A stretch of 43,956 nucleotides of DNA from contig RGFZ01000022.1 of assembly GCA_010024875.1 (NCBI GenBank), positions 1 through 43,956 on the forward strand, given 5' to 3'. How positions within the stretch are numbered: the stretch's first letter is position 1; each line of letters opens with the position of its first letter. The notes beneath the pieces were generated by a model, which was given only the letters and a program-made list of their open reading frames with translations, searched no databases and was not told the DNA's origin. The DNA is from Oxalobacteraceae bacterium. Its GTDB lineage: Bacteria > Pseudomonadota > Gammaproteobacteria > Burkholderiales > Burkholderiaceae_D. The position numbers and the translations under genes are program-made. Positions 16,922-25,898 of this stretch are shown one piece after another.

Positions 16922-16949
16922 ATTGTATGCTCGGAATTTTCCGTGTCAA
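16922..16949 (-). promoter_or_regulatory. Sigma70 promoter of the phasin gene
   Basis: On the minus strand TTGACA (16949-16944) and TACAAT (16927-16922) are separated by 16 bases, one mismatch from the full consensus. The expected start is near 16915, giving a leader of about 75 bases before the phasin ATG. Confidence 0.8.
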
Positions 16950-16977
16950 GGAATATTTTGTGCGTCGCAAAATAATA

Positions 16978-17001
16978 ATCTATTTTGTTTTCAAAATAGA
17001 T
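16978..17001. repeat. Perfect 10-bp AT-rich inverted repeat upstream of the phasin promoter
   Basis: ATCTATTTTG-TTTT-CAAAATAGAT is a perfect 10-bp inverted repeat with a 4-base spacer. It lies about 40 bases upstream of the phasin -35 box and 139 bases before the divergent gene at 17141. It may be an operator acting on either gene. Confidence 0.6.
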
Positions 17002-17140
17002 ATTATAGATGCCATATTAGCATGTTTTTTCTTCGATTGGCCCTTGTTTTCCGGGGGGTATTAGCGATTTGAACATGCAACCGTAAGTCAGCGCCTCGGT
17101 TCGGGTCGCACTGCGTAAAACCAGAAAAATCGGCTAGATT

Positions 17141-17860
17141 ATGGTTCTCGGGTACCCGACCCTCACACAAAAACAATCCATTGGCTCGCCCGAACAACTT
17201 GCCGTGAAAAAGACGATCGCCATCTTCATGCATCACCCGTTCTGCTCGATCGAATCTGTGAACGGTATCATTCAGGCGCTTTCCCCAGGTTACAACCTCC
17301 GCATTTTCACCAAGCACAAGGTGCCGGATGGCTTCTTTGACGATATCGACATGGTGGTCTTCCCCGGCGGTCATGGTGATGCCGGATCTTTCGATCATCT
17401 GCTGCGCGCGAATATTCACGAGGTAAAGAAACTACTCAAGCGCGGCGGCAGATACCTGGGGATTTGCATGGGGGCGTACTGGGCCGATTCGTATTACTTC
17501 GACATACTCGACGACACGCGCGTCGTTCAGTACATCAAGCGCCGCACGGCGGATATCCGCTCCTCCTACGGCACCACCCTGCCCGTGGTCTGGCGCGGCT
17601 CGGAGGAGCGCATGTATTTTTACGATGGCCCGACATTCACCGGCGGAGATTTCGAAAAGATCGCGACCTATGCGAATGGCGACCCGATGGCCATCGTGCA
17701 AGGATCGATCGGTCTGATCGGCTGTCATCTGGAAAGCGAGCAAAGCTGGTACCAGAAGAAGTACATGCAGGCACACTGGCATCACGGAGAGCAGCACAAG
17801 ATGCTGCTGCAGTTCGTAGCAGACTATCTGCTAGAAGAATCTCAGATGGCCTTGTTCTGA
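17141..17860 (+). CDS. BPL_N / class I glutamine amidotransferase-like protein
   Basis: A protein of up to 239 residues with the Rossmann-like fold of class I glutamine amidotransferases, in the variant named after the N-terminal domain of yeast biotin-protein ligase. The nucleophile elbow is YLGICMGAYWA with C109, and a His-x-Glu pair (H196, E198 in GCHLESE) could complete the triad. VVFPGGHGDAG (about residues 72-82) forms the oxyanion region. No signal peptide is seen. The start is uncertain: ATG at 17141 or GTG at 17204 (VKKTIAIFMHHP), and neither has a clear ribosome binding site; family similarity begins after the latter. The chemical role of this family in bacteria is not established. 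It is divergent from the phasin gene. Confidence 0.8.
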   Translation: MVLGYPTLTQKQSIGSPEQLAVKKTIAIFMHHPFCSIESVNGIIQALSPGYNLRIFTKHKVPDGFFDDIDMVVFPGGHGDAGSFDHLLRANIHEVKKLLKRGGRYLGICMGAYWADSYYFDILDDTRVVQYIKRRTADIRSSYGTTLPVVWRGSEERMYFYDGPTFTGGDFEKIATYANGDPMAIVQGSIGLIGCHLESEQSWYQKKYMQAHWHHGEQHKMLLQFVADYLLEESQMALF

Positions 17861-17882
17861 GCCAAAGTGCCCCCGCTTTGGC
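17861..17882 (+). terminator. Hairpin right after the BPL_N gene
   Basis: GCCAAAG-TGCCCCCG-CTTTGGC is a perfect 7-bp stem beginning one base after the stop codon. No T-tract follows, so termination would be weak or rho-assisted. The convergent ankyrin gene ends at 17970. Confidence 0.35.
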
Positions 17883-17969
17883 GAGATACCTGATCAAGTG
17901 CGTTCTCGGCCCGTTCTCGGCGAATACCGTATTCCCCACGGCCGCATCATCAGCGGCGTCATCAATTGC

Positions 17970-18881
17970 TCAGCTTCCGTGCCAAGGCCAAGGCTCCAGC
18001 GCCGTTAGCCCAGCCTTGTCGCGCCAATCGATAATGGCCGGATGTTTTTTCAACAGAATGGTGATCGCTTCCACGTTTCCGGATTGAGCAGCGTGGTGCA
18101 GCGGTGTTGATCGAAGCTTATCTCTGATCGTCAGATCAGCGCCACGGTTCAAAAGCACTTCGGTAGCCTCCCCGTTGCCGTTGCGCGCTGCAAAATGCAA
18201 GGGCGTACGACCGCCCTTCGTTTGATGGTTGACATCTGCCCCCGAGTCAAGCAACGTCCTTATCATCTGGGCAGACCCAGACTCACATGCAAAGTGAAGC
18301 GCGGTACGACCGCCATGCGTTTGCCGATTGATATCTGCCCCAAATTCCAGCAGGATCCGAATCATGTCGACAGACCCAAACTCAACGGCAAAGTGAAGCG
18401 CGGTACGACCATTATCATCGGCGTGATTGACATCAGCACCAAGCGACAATAATGCTCGCAAAGTTTCAGCCGAAGTGCGCGTGCAAGCAAGGTGCAGCCA
18501 GGTGTTGCCATCGTAATCGGTACCGTTAACGCTAGCTCCGGCGGCAATCAGTGAATAGATTGCATGAATATCGCCTGCGAAAACTGCTTCGCCCAGGCTC
18601 AGCGGCTCGCTGTCAGACACTTTCGTCTTGGGCTCAGATCCCTGCTGGGAAGAGACTGCTGAATCACCAGTCCTCTCTTCTGACAAATGGACCCCTGCAG
18701 CGCTCTGCTGCCATTCGATACTCGCCTCGCTCTTCTGACGCGCATGCAGTCTTGCCGCGGGCAATGAACTGTCAGCTTGCTTAGTATCCGCTTTGCCCTG
18801 ATTCTCTTGCGGAACCTCGGATTGTGCGTAACGCTGCTGTACGGTTGAATCGGCAGAGGAAGTGTTCGCGTTAGGTATCAT
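17970..18881 (-). CDS. Ankyrin-repeat protein with a disordered N-terminus
   Basis: A 303-residue protein. Residues 1 to about 95 are rich in S, Q, E, K and T and look disordered. Residues about 97-300 hold roughly six ankyrin repeats of 33 residues, with the consensus core GRTALHFA / GADVNH and the helix pattern (examples: NGRTALHFAVEFGSVDMIRI, GGRTALHFACESGSAQMIRT). There is no signal peptide and no transmembrane segment. Ankyrin domains bind other proteins; the partner is unknown. The C-terminus is short after the last repeat (LEPWPWHGS). A leader hairpin lies upstream. No ribosome binding site is obvious at ATG 18881. It could be a cytoplasmic scaffold or a secreted host-interaction protein; neither is proven. 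Confidence 0.85.
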   Translation of the reverse strand: MIPNANTSSADSTVQQRYAQSEVPQENQGKADTKQADSSLPAARLHARQKSEASIEWQQSAAGVHLSEERTGDSAVSSQQGSEPKTKVSDSEPLSLGEAVFAGDIHAIYSLIAAGASVNGTDYDGNTWLHLACTRTSAETLRALLSLGADVNHADDNGRTALHFAVEFGSVDMIRILLEFGADINRQTHGGRTALHFACESGSAQMIRTLLDSGADVNHQTKGGRTPLHFAARNGNGEATEVLLNRGADLTIRDKLRSTPLHHAAQSGNVEAITILLKKHPAIIDWRDKAGLTALEPWPWHGS

Positions 18882-18914
18882 GGATGCACTCTTTCAATCG
18901 TGATGAGAAACAGA

Positions 18915-18945
18915 GGTTCCTGCAACGATCGTCTCTTGCGGAACC
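18915..18945. repeat. Stem-loop in the ankyrin gene leader
   Basis: GGTTCCTGCAA (18915-18925) pairs with TTGCGGAACC (18936-18945) with one bulged base and a 10-base loop, 34-64 bases upstream of the ankyrin start codon. It lies in the 288-base gap 18882-19169 between two minus-strand genes; nothing else gene-like is seen in that gap. Confidence 0.4.
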
Positions 18946-19169
18946 GGGAACCTGCCAGAAGCAAGGTTATCAATCTCGCGATGCAGCAGATATATCACTG
19001 ACCTATTGAGTGAAGCCGGTGTGCACTGAACTGCGGATGGGCTATGCCGTGTCGTTTTTTGCTACTCTGCCCGAGCAGACGACAGGATCTCTGCGGTTTA
19101 CCAAGTAACGAGCATGGGGGCAGGACAAGAGAGAGGTGTGGTCTTCTTACTTCAATTTGGATTCCCAGA

Positions 19170-21365
19170 TCAAAGCGGCTGAAACACGATCGCCGTGACA
19201 TCGTCGCGCCGCATTTCGCTACCTTGCCATGCTGCGAGGCTGTCCTTCATGCGCTGAGCGATGATTTCCGCGCTCTCCCTGCGAGATGCCTGCAGCAACT
19301 CGACCAGTCGCCGGTTGCCATACGCCCGCCGACTTTCACCATCGCTGCCGATCTGGTCGGTAAAGCCATCGGACACCAGCACAAAAATACTGCCGGGGGA
19401 GTACTCGATTCGCTGCAGTGCCGGAGCTTCCTTGGGGGATTGCTGGTAGCCGAGCGACACTCTTGACGGATGAATGCGCTCGACTTCTCCATCCGGCCTC
19501 AGATGCAGCAACCCCAACTTGGCGCCGGCAAATTCCAGCACGCGATGCGCGCGGTCAATCCGCACCACCGCCGCGTCGCAGCCATCGTCGCTGTCGGCGT
19601 CGCTGGTGTGCTGATTGAGCCCGAGGCGCAATGCCTGATCGAGCGCCATCAACGCCGCAGAAGGATCAATATCCGGATCAGTCGCAAACGTGCGCTCCAA
19701 CGAAGTACTGATCAGCACCGAGAGCATCGCACCCGGCACACCATGGCCGGTACTGTCCGCCAGTGCCAGCGCGACACGGCCCTCGGGGTCCGGCAGCGAC
19801 ACCCACCAGACATCGCCGCCTATCGTGTCACGCGGTTCCCAGATCGCGTGAATGGACGCGAACTGTCCGGCAAGCCGTTGCGAGCGCGGCAGCTGCGCCT
19901 TTTGCAGACGGCTGGCATAGGTGATCGAATCGACCACCATCTGATGCTGCTGCTCTGTTCTTGCCTTGCTCTCGCTAAGTTCTCGCGTGCGCTCGGCCAC
20001 GGTCGCTTCAAGCATCACATTCTGGTTTTGTACCAGTTCAGATTGTGCGCGGATATTCTGGTTCAGCTCTTCCTGCAGCCACCGGTTCTTGCTGAATACG
20101 GCCAGCGCCATGATCAGCGCCTCGGCCGCCACGCCGATCGCCTGCGCGGTATTCGGATTCTGTATGAACAGTCCGAATCCGGATTTCGGAAGCAGCATGA
20201 AAGGCGACTGCACATTGACCAGGCCGAGAAAGAACACAAAGCGGAAAAAAATATACGGAGCCATCGCCAGCATGAAAAACTTTGCGATCCGCAGTCCCTG
20301 CCGGTAGCGAATGAAAGCACAGCCGTAGATCGTCAGGAGTACGGTCAGTATCATGCCCCACAGCGGCAGCCACAGCGCCTTCAGGCTGAGACCGTGATCG
20401 ATGAACAGCACCACTATCATGTGCGCCAGCGTCAGCGCAAGGTACCAGTTGGTGAACCTGAACACCCTGGGCATAAGGGATTTCAGATCCAGAAAATTGC
20501 GGGCAAACAGGACGTAACCCATCGACTGACCATAGGCGAATACCGTGATCAGCACATGGGCGACCGTGATATGCCCAAACCGGACACCTTCGACATCGAC
20601 ATAGAACTCCATCAGCCGCATGCCGTCATGCACACGCAGGCTGGAAGCTGACAGCAGCGCAAACATGATCCACACCGCGTACATCACGCTGGTGCGATCC
20701 TTGTTCTGGAACGCGGAATACCAGCCGAAGATTGCCAACGCAAACAGCACACCGGCGAGTACGCCCTCCAGATGCAGGCCATAGCGGCGCAGCTCTAGAA
20801 AGCGGGCGTGATCGATGAATTGCACTGGCACGAAGCCCCCCTGAAAATTCAGGTTGGGCCGCAGATAACTGAGCACCTGCGTCCTCTCGCCACGCCTGAG
20901 CGTAAACACAGGCCACTGGCTGAGCTCGGCGCTGGATGCGCGAACAAAGGGATTGGTATCGACCAGCGGCGCATAAGTGCCCCACAAGCTGCCTGTCACG
21001 CGCAAGGTCTGCCGCTGCCCAGACGGGTAGATCAGATAGGTGCGCACCTCATCCCACTGCGGCGCGTCAATGCGCAACTCGCGGTCGACATCAAGCTTGC
21101 TGTCAAGCTCACTGATCACCCAGTAACGGCTGTGCTTGTTCAGCGGCCCGACTTCGGCGATGGGCTTGAACTCCGCAAGACGCTCAAGCGCGTCATCTGC
21201 GCTGAGCTTGCCGCCGGGATCCTCTAGGACTCGCGCCGCCTTATCGCTAAAGATGATGGGAGTCGCCGTATCCACCGATGCGGCAAACAAAGGCACGCAC
21301 CAGAGCAAAGGCAACCACATGAGCAGGGACAGTGCTTTGCGGAGTGAAATTGACGTTTTTATCAT
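19170..21365 (-). CDS. 7TMR-DISM sensor with a SpoIIE/PP2C-type phosphatase domain
   Basis: A 731-residue inner membrane signalling protein. Domains in order: signal peptide (about 1-29), periplasmic 7TMR-DISM extracellular domain (about 35-190), seven transmembrane helices (about 200-425), a coiled coil (about 428-475), then a SpoIIE-type Ser/Thr phosphatase (about 480-731). The phosphatase metal residues are visible as D518 (IGGDVWW), D537 (ADSTGHGVPGAM), D666/D670 (SDGFTDQ) and D721/D722 (RRDDVT), so it should be active. Such enzymes usually dephosphorylate an anti-sigma antagonist or a SiaC-type partner, but no partner gene is adjacent. A promoter lies almost on top of the start codon and there is no ribosome binding site, so the message may be leaderless. 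Confidence 0.92.
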   Translation of the reverse strand: MIKTSISLRKALSLLMWLPLLWCVPLFAASVDTATPIIFSDKAARVLEDPGGKLSADDALERLAEFKPIAEVGPLNKHSRYWVISELDSKLDVDRELRIDAPQWDEVRTYLIYPSGQRQTLRVTGSLWGTYAPLVDTNPFVRASSAELSQWPVFTLRRGERTQVLSYLRPNLNFQGGFVPVQFIDHARFLELRRYGLHLEGVLAGVLFALAIFGWYSAFQNKDRTSVMYAVWIMFALLSASSLRVHDGMRLMEFYVDVEGVRFGHITVAHVLITVFAYGQSMGYVLFARNFLDLKSLMPRVFRFTNWYLALTLAHMIVVLFIDHGLSLKALWLPLWGMILTVLLTIYGCAFIRYRQGLRIAKFFMLAMAPYIFFRFVFFLGLVNVQSPFMLLPKSGFGLFIQNPNTAQAIGVAAEALIMALAVFSKNRWLQEELNQNIRAQSELVQNQNVMLEATVAERTRELSESKARTEQQHQMVVDSITYASRLQKAQLPRSQRLAGQFASIHAIWEPRDTIGGDVWWVSLPDPEGRVALALADSTGHGVPGAMLSVLISTSLERTFATDPDIDPSAALMALDQALRLGLNQHTSDADSDDGCDAAVVRIDRAHRVLEFAGAKLGLLHLRPDGEVERIHPSRVSLGYQQSPKEAPALQRIEYSPGSIFVLVSDGFTDQIGSDGESRRAYGNRRLVELLQASRRESAEIIAQRMKDSLAAWQGSEMRRDDVTAIVFQPL

Positions 21366-21374
21366 TTTGATATT

Positions 21375-21403
21375 GTTATACGTCGATCATGGAAAGCCGC
21401 CAA
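21375..21403 (-). promoter_or_regulatory. Candidate promoter of the SpoIIE phosphatase gene
   Basis: On the minus strand TTGGCG (21403-21398) and TATAAC (21380-21375) are 17 bases apart. Transcription would begin near 21368, only about three bases ahead of the ATG at 21365. Confidence 0.45.
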
Positions 21404-21481
21404 GCATTCGCGAGCCAGCAATCTAGCACAGCACCTGATTGATTCCGACGCAAGGCTTGCCAAGCTTTTACAATACGCTGA

Positions 21482-22771
21482 ATGCGCCGTTTCTTTTCGC
21501 AAGCGAATTCATTACCCACATCCGATCTCAGCCTGATGACTCAACCCGCAAGGCCGCTGCAAGGCCCAAAAACACGCCGCTCGCCACTCGTCCCCATTCT
21601 GATCGCACTGATCCTCGCCATCGGCGTCGGTGCGCTCGTCTGGTATCTGCAGACCCAACGCGAGAGTAGCAGCGAGGGCCCGGGCGGACGGATGTCGCGC
21701 AGACCGCCGGTGACGGTGGGCGTGGCCAAGGCAGAGAAGCAGTCGTTTCCGGTCGTTCTGGAGGCGCTTGGAACAGTGACACCGGTCGCCACCGCCACCG
21801 TGCGAGCGCAAGTCGCGGGCGTGCTGCAGCAGGTCTTGTTCAGCGAAGGACAAATGGTTCAGCGCGGACAAGTGCTGGCCGTGATCGATCCGCGTCCTTT
21901 TGAGATCGCGTTGATGCAGGCTACCGGACAACTGAAACGCGACGAGGCCCAATTGGAGAATGCGCGCGTGACCGAAAAACGCTACCGCACCCTACTCGCC
22001 CAAGATTCGATTGCGCAGCAAGAAGTCGATACCCAGGCCGCCTTGGTAAAACAATTGGAAGGTACCGTCAATGTCGATCGCGCGGCGGAGCGCAGCGCGC
22101 GGCTGAATCTGGAATTCAGCCGTATCGCGGCACCGATCACGGGACGCATTGGCCTGCGTACCGTCGATACCGGCAATCTGGTCGGTCCCGGCGATGCGAA
22201 CGGCATCGTCAGTATCACGCAGGTGTCCCCGATTGATGTGGTGTTCACCCTCCCGCAAGATCGTATTCCTGATCTTCGCGCAGCCATTGGCAGCCAACGC
22301 GCGCCCTCGGTGATTGCACTGGACCGGGCGCGCTCCGCCGAGCTGGCCAGTGGCCGTTTCCTTGCGCTCGACAATCTGGTCGACCCGCAGACCGGCACGG
22401 TGCGTGCCAAAGCACGATTCGAGAATGCGAAAGCTCAATTATTCCCCAATCAATTCGTGAATGCGCGGGTGATGCTGCGTTCCATCGACGATGCGATCTC
22501 GGTACCCATCTCTGCGGTACGCAAGGGTGGCCATGGCGACTTTGTCTATGTGCTCGATCTGCAAAACAAGACCGTGGCCGTGCGCAATGTGAAGACGGGA
22601 CTCTCCACGGTGGACCGCACACAGATTGTCTCGGGACTCGACGCGGGCGAGACCGTAATCACTGAAGGCGCGGATCGCCTCTCCGATGGCGCGAAGGTCA
22701 TGCTGCCAGGCGATAAGCCTGCGCGCCCTTCAGGCGACAAGCGCGGTCATCGCGACAAGAGCGGCCACTGA
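21482..22771 (+). CDS. mdtA: RND efflux periplasmic adaptor (MdtA/MuxA type)
   Basis: A protein of up to 429 residues that links the inner membrane RND pump to the outer membrane channel. One membrane anchor (about residues 36-56) is followed by the first barrel-sandwich half (about 95-135, with ATVRAQVAGVLQQVLFSEGQ). A helical hairpin (about 140-205), the second half with RIAAPITGRIGLRTVDTGN (about 213-231) and a C-terminal beta-barrel complete it. The C-terminus is basic (KRGHRDKSGH). The start is uncertain: ATG at 21482 or ATG at 21536 (MTQPARPLQG). A -10-like TACAAT at 21469-21474 would put transcription start at or near 21482, which favours the later ATG unless the message is leaderless. 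It is the first gene of the mdtABC-oprM-like operon. Confidence 0.92.
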   Translation: MRRFFSQANSLPTSDLSLMTQPARPLQGPKTRRSPLVPILIALILAIGVGALVWYLQTQRESSSEGPGGRMSRRPPVTVGVAKAEKQSFPVVLEALGTVTPVATATVRAQVAGVLQQVLFSEGQMVQRGQVLAVIDPRPFEIALMQATGQLKRDEAQLENARVTEKRYRTLLAQDSIAQQEVDTQAALVKQLEGTVNVDRAAERSARLNLEFSRIAAPITGRIGLRTVDTGNLVGPGDANGIVSITQVSPIDVVFTLPQDRIPDLRAAIGSQRAPSVIALDRARSAELASGRFLALDNLVDPQTGTVRAKARFENAKAQLFPNQFVNARVMLRSIDDAISVPISAVRKGGHGDFVYVLDLQNKTVAVRNVKTGLSTVDRTQIVSGLDAGETVITEGADRLSDGAKVMLPGDKPARPSGDKRGHRDKSGH

Positions 22772-22793
22772 GCGCTCGCAAGAAAAATCCTGA

Positions 22794-25700
22794 ATGATTC
22801 TCTCCCGCCCTTTCATCCTCCGGCCGGTCGCGACCGCGCTGCTGATGGCGGCCATCGTGCTGGCTGGACTGATCGCCTTGCGCTTTCTGCCCGTGTCGGC
22901 GCTACCACAAGTCGATTTTCCGACCATACAAGTCCAGGTCGCGTATCCGGGCGCTAGCCCGGAAGTCATCAGCCAAACCGTGACGGCGCCGCTCGAGCGG
23001 CAGTTTGGCCAGATGTCCGGTCTCAAGCGAATGAGTTCTTCATCCGCCGCTGGCATCTCGAGCATGACACTGCAATTCGGTCTCGGCGTACGACTGGATG
23101 TGGCGGAGCAAGAGGTGCAGGCCGCGATCAATGCCGCATCGGCGCTGCTGCCGATCGACCTGCCTGCACCACCGACCTATGCCAAGATCAACCCCGCTGA
23201 TGCGCCTGTACTGACACTCGCGCTGACCTCCGACTCATTGCCGCTGACCGAGGTGCAGAATATCGCCAACACCCGCCTCGCACTGAAAATCAGTCAGGTA
23301 TCGGGTGTCGGTCTGGTGTCCTTGTCGGGCGGCCAAAAGCCCGCGATACGCATACAGGCGAATCCGCGCGCACTCGCCAGCGCCGGGCTGGGGCTGGATT
23401 CCTTGCGCACTGCGATTACCGCATCGAACGCCAACACCGCCAAGGGTACGATCGACGGGCCCTCACGCTCTTATTCGATCAATGCCAATGATCAGCTCGG
23501 CTCGCCCGAGGATTATCAGCGGCTGATCGTCGCGTGGAAAAATGGCGCACCGATACGGCTCTCGGATGTGGCGACCGTGGTTCCAGCTGCCGAGAATGTG
23601 CGTCTTGCTGCCTGGGCCAATCTGCAACCGGCAGTGATCCTGAATGTGCAGCGGCAGCCCGGCGCGAATGTGATCGACACGGTGGATGCGATCAAGCGAC
23701 GACTGCCCGAGCTGCAAGCCGCGCTGCCATCGGCGATCCGGGTCGAGGTACTCAGCGACCGCACCGCCGGCATACGCGCGTCGGTTGAACACGTAGAGAT
23801 GGAGCTGTTCATCGCGGTGGCGCTGGTGGTCCTGGTTATTCTGATCTTCCTGCACAATGCACGCGCCACGGTGATTGCGAGTCTGGCCGTGCCGATCTCG
23901 CTGATCGGCACTTGCGGCGTGATGTACCTGCTCGGCTACAGCCTGAACAACCTCAGCCTGATGGCGCTGACGATTGCCACTGGCTTTGTGGTCGATGATG
24001 CGATCGTCATGCTGGAAAATATCGCACGGCATATCGAAGACGGCGAGCCACCGATGACGGCCGCACTCAAAGGCGCGGGTGAGATCGGGTTCACAATTTT
24101 GTCGCTGACGATATCGCTGCTGGCCGTGCTGATACCGCTGTTCTTCATGAGCGATATCGTCGGCAGATTATTCCGCGAGTTCGCGGCGACGCTGGGTATC
24201 ACGATACTGATCTCGGCGCTGGTGTCGCTGACGCTGGTGCCGATGATGTCGGCCCGATGGCTGACTCGGGAAAATGCCGCTGCCAGCGGAGGCTCTGCCG
24301 GCTGGCTGCAGCGCCGCTTCGATCACCTGCGCGATGCTTATGATCGCTCTCTGGTCTGGGTACTGGAGCATCAGGGACTGACATTGTTCACCGCAGTGCT
24401 GACGCTGGCGCTTACGATCGCGCTCTACCTGCTCATGCCCAAGGGTCTGTTCCCTTTACAGGACACACGTCAGTTGCAGGCACGAGTGGAGGCATCGAGC
24501 AACGTGTCGTTCGCGCGCATGGCCGAGCTGCAGCAGGCCGTGGCAAAACAAATCCTGAAAGACCCCGAGGTTAGCTCGCTCAGTTCTCAGGTCGGCGTTG
24601 GCGTGAATGAAAACCTGATGCTGCACACCGGCAGCATGCTGATCAACCTGCGGCACGACCAACGGGGTGATCAGCAGCAGGCCATGGACAGGTTGCGCGA
24701 GCTGGCCGCCGAGGTCCCCGGCGTCACGCTGTATCTGCAACCAACGCAAGACCTGACCATCGATGCCGAGCGCGGTCCGACGCCTTTGCGCGTATCGGTG
24801 GAGGGTGCTGACACCACGACCGTGAATCAGTGGGCAATGAAGCTTGCGCAATCTATGGATGCGCGCCCGGAATTACGCTCGGTGGTCACTGATGCCGGTG
24901 CGACCGGCCCTTCTGCCGTGGTGCGGCTCGATCGCGACAGCGCCGCACGACTCGCGGTGACGGCTGCCGCCATCGATGATGCGTTGTACAGCGCATTTGG
25001 TCAGCGCATCGTGTCGACCATCTTCACAGAGACCAATCAATATCGCGTAATCCTTGAAGCGCAACCTGGCACTGCGCCCTCGCCGCAATCGCTTGGCGAC
25101 CTGCCGCTGCGTGCCGCCTCCGGCAAGTCCACCACGCTGTCCTCAGTCGCGAGCGTCAATGAACAGGCTGCACCACTGATCATTTCGCGTGCGGCGCAGT
25201 TTCCTGCTGCGATTGTCGGCTTTGATATGGCGAGAGGCATCGCACTGGGCGATGCCGTCAGTGCAGTGCGTGCCGCTGCAGCAGACATTGAATGGCCGGG
25301 ATCGGTCAGGCTTAGTTTTCTGGGTGCGGCGGGTGCTTTCGAAGGCGCGCTCAACCACCAGCTCTGGCTGATCCTCGCCGCCATCGTCTGCGTGTATATC
25401 GTGCTGGGCGTGCTGTATGAGAGTTATGTGCATCCTTTGACGATACTCTCCACGCTGCCCTCGGCAGGTGTCGGGGCACTGCTTGCCTTGCTGATCGCCG
25501 GGCAGGATTTGGGCGTGATCGGCATTATCGGCATCATCCTGCTGATCGGCATCGTCAAAAAGAACGCGATCATGATGATCGACTTCGCAATCAGCGCCGA
25601 GCGCGAGCAGAACAAGACGCCGCAGGAAGCCATTCACCAGGCTGCGCTGCTTCGGCTGCGGCCTATTTTGATGACGACCTTTGCGGCCTTGTTCGCCGCG

Positions 25701-25898
25701 TTGCCACTGATGTTTAGCTGGGGCGACGGCGCGGAGTTGCGCCGACCGCTGGGCATTGCGATCTTTGGCGGACTGATCGTCAGTCAATTGCTGACGCTAT
25801 ACACCACGCCCGTGATTTACCTCGGCTTTGACCGATTGGGCCGTCGCTGGTTCGGCGCGCGCGTGAAGCATCGCCTGCCTGACGAGGCGGCGCAGTGA
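22794..25898 (+). CDS. mdtB: RND multidrug efflux permease subunit MdtB/MuxB
   Basis: A 1034-residue inner membrane proton-driven pump subunit. It has the twelve-helix RND layout with two large periplasmic loops, and the proton-relay aspartates D401-D402 in ATGFVVDDAIVMLEN of helix 4. The opening RPFILRPVATALLM and the segment YPGASPEVISQTVTAPLE are typical of the MdtB branch. In E. coli and Pseudomonas MdtB/MuxB forms a heterotrimer with MdtC/MuxC and exports novobiocin, bile salts and other drugs; the same is expected here. It starts 22 bases after mdtA ends and its stop overlaps the GTG start of mdtC. Confidence 0.96.
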   Translation: MILSRPFILRPVATALLMAAIVLAGLIALRFLPVSALPQVDFPTIQVQVAYPGASPEVISQTVTAPLERQFGQMSGLKRMSSSSAAGISSMTLQFGLGVRLDVAEQEVQAAINAASALLPIDLPAPPTYAKINPADAPVLTLALTSDSLPLTEVQNIANTRLALKISQVSGVGLVSLSGGQKPAIRIQANPRALASAGLGLDSLRTAITASNANTAKGTIDGPSRSYSINANDQLGSPEDYQRLIVAWKNGAPIRLSDVATVVPAAENVRLAAWANLQPAVILNVQRQPGANVIDTVDAIKRRLPELQAALPSAIRVEVLSDRTAGIRASVEHVEMELFIAVALVVLVILIFLHNARATVIASLAVPISLIGTCGVMYLLGYSLNNLSLMALTIATGFVVDDAIVMLENIARHIEDGEPPMTAALKGAGEIGFTILSLTISLLAVLIPLFFMSDIVGRLFREFAATLGITILISALVSLTLVPMMSARWLTRENAAASGGSAGWLQRRFDHLRDAYDRSLVWVLEHQGLTLFTAVLTLALTIALYLLMPKGLFPLQDTRQLQARVEASSNVSFARMAELQQAVAKQILKDPEVSSLSSQVGVGVNENLMLHTGSMLINLRHDQRGDQQQAMDRLRELAAEVPGVTLYLQPTQDLTIDAERGPTPLRVSVEGADTTTVNQWAMKLAQSMDARPELRSVVTDAGATGPSAVVRLDRDSAARLAVTAAAIDDALYSAFGQRIVSTIFTETNQYRVILEAQPGTAPSPQSLGDLPLRAASGKSTTLSSVASVNEQAAPLIISRAAQFPAAIVGFDMARGIALGDAVSAVRAAAADIEWPGSVRLSFLGAAGAFEGALNHQLWLILAAIVCVYIVLGVLYESYVHPLTILSTLPSAGVGALLALLIAGQDLGVIGIIGIILLIGIVKKNAIMMIDFAISAEREQNKTPQEAIHQAALLRLRPILMTTFAALFAALPLMFSWGDGAELRRPLGIAIFGGLIVSQLLTLYTTPVIYLGFDRLGRRWFGARVKHRLPDEAAQ

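Noticed and set aside
18882-18945. GGAACC words ahead of the ankyrin gene that recall a HrpL-type hrp box
   Set aside because: The second half site (CCAC at a spacing of 15-17 bases) is absent. No PIP box (TTCGC-N15-TTCGC) is seen there or upstream of the orphan at 8721, so a type III secretion link is not supported by promoter sequence.
19470-20651. A 393-codon open frame on the plus strand opposite the SpoIIE phosphatase gene
   Set aside because: It is the mirror of a strong, motif-complete gene in GC-rich DNA. The product is rich in R, H and Q with no domain and no ribosome binding site.
23463-24032. Long minus-strand frames opposite the mdtB and mdtC genes (also 26495-27411)
   Set aside because: They are byproducts of codon bias in the RND genes. 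Their products are low-complexity, rich in H, R, D and Q, without family similarity.
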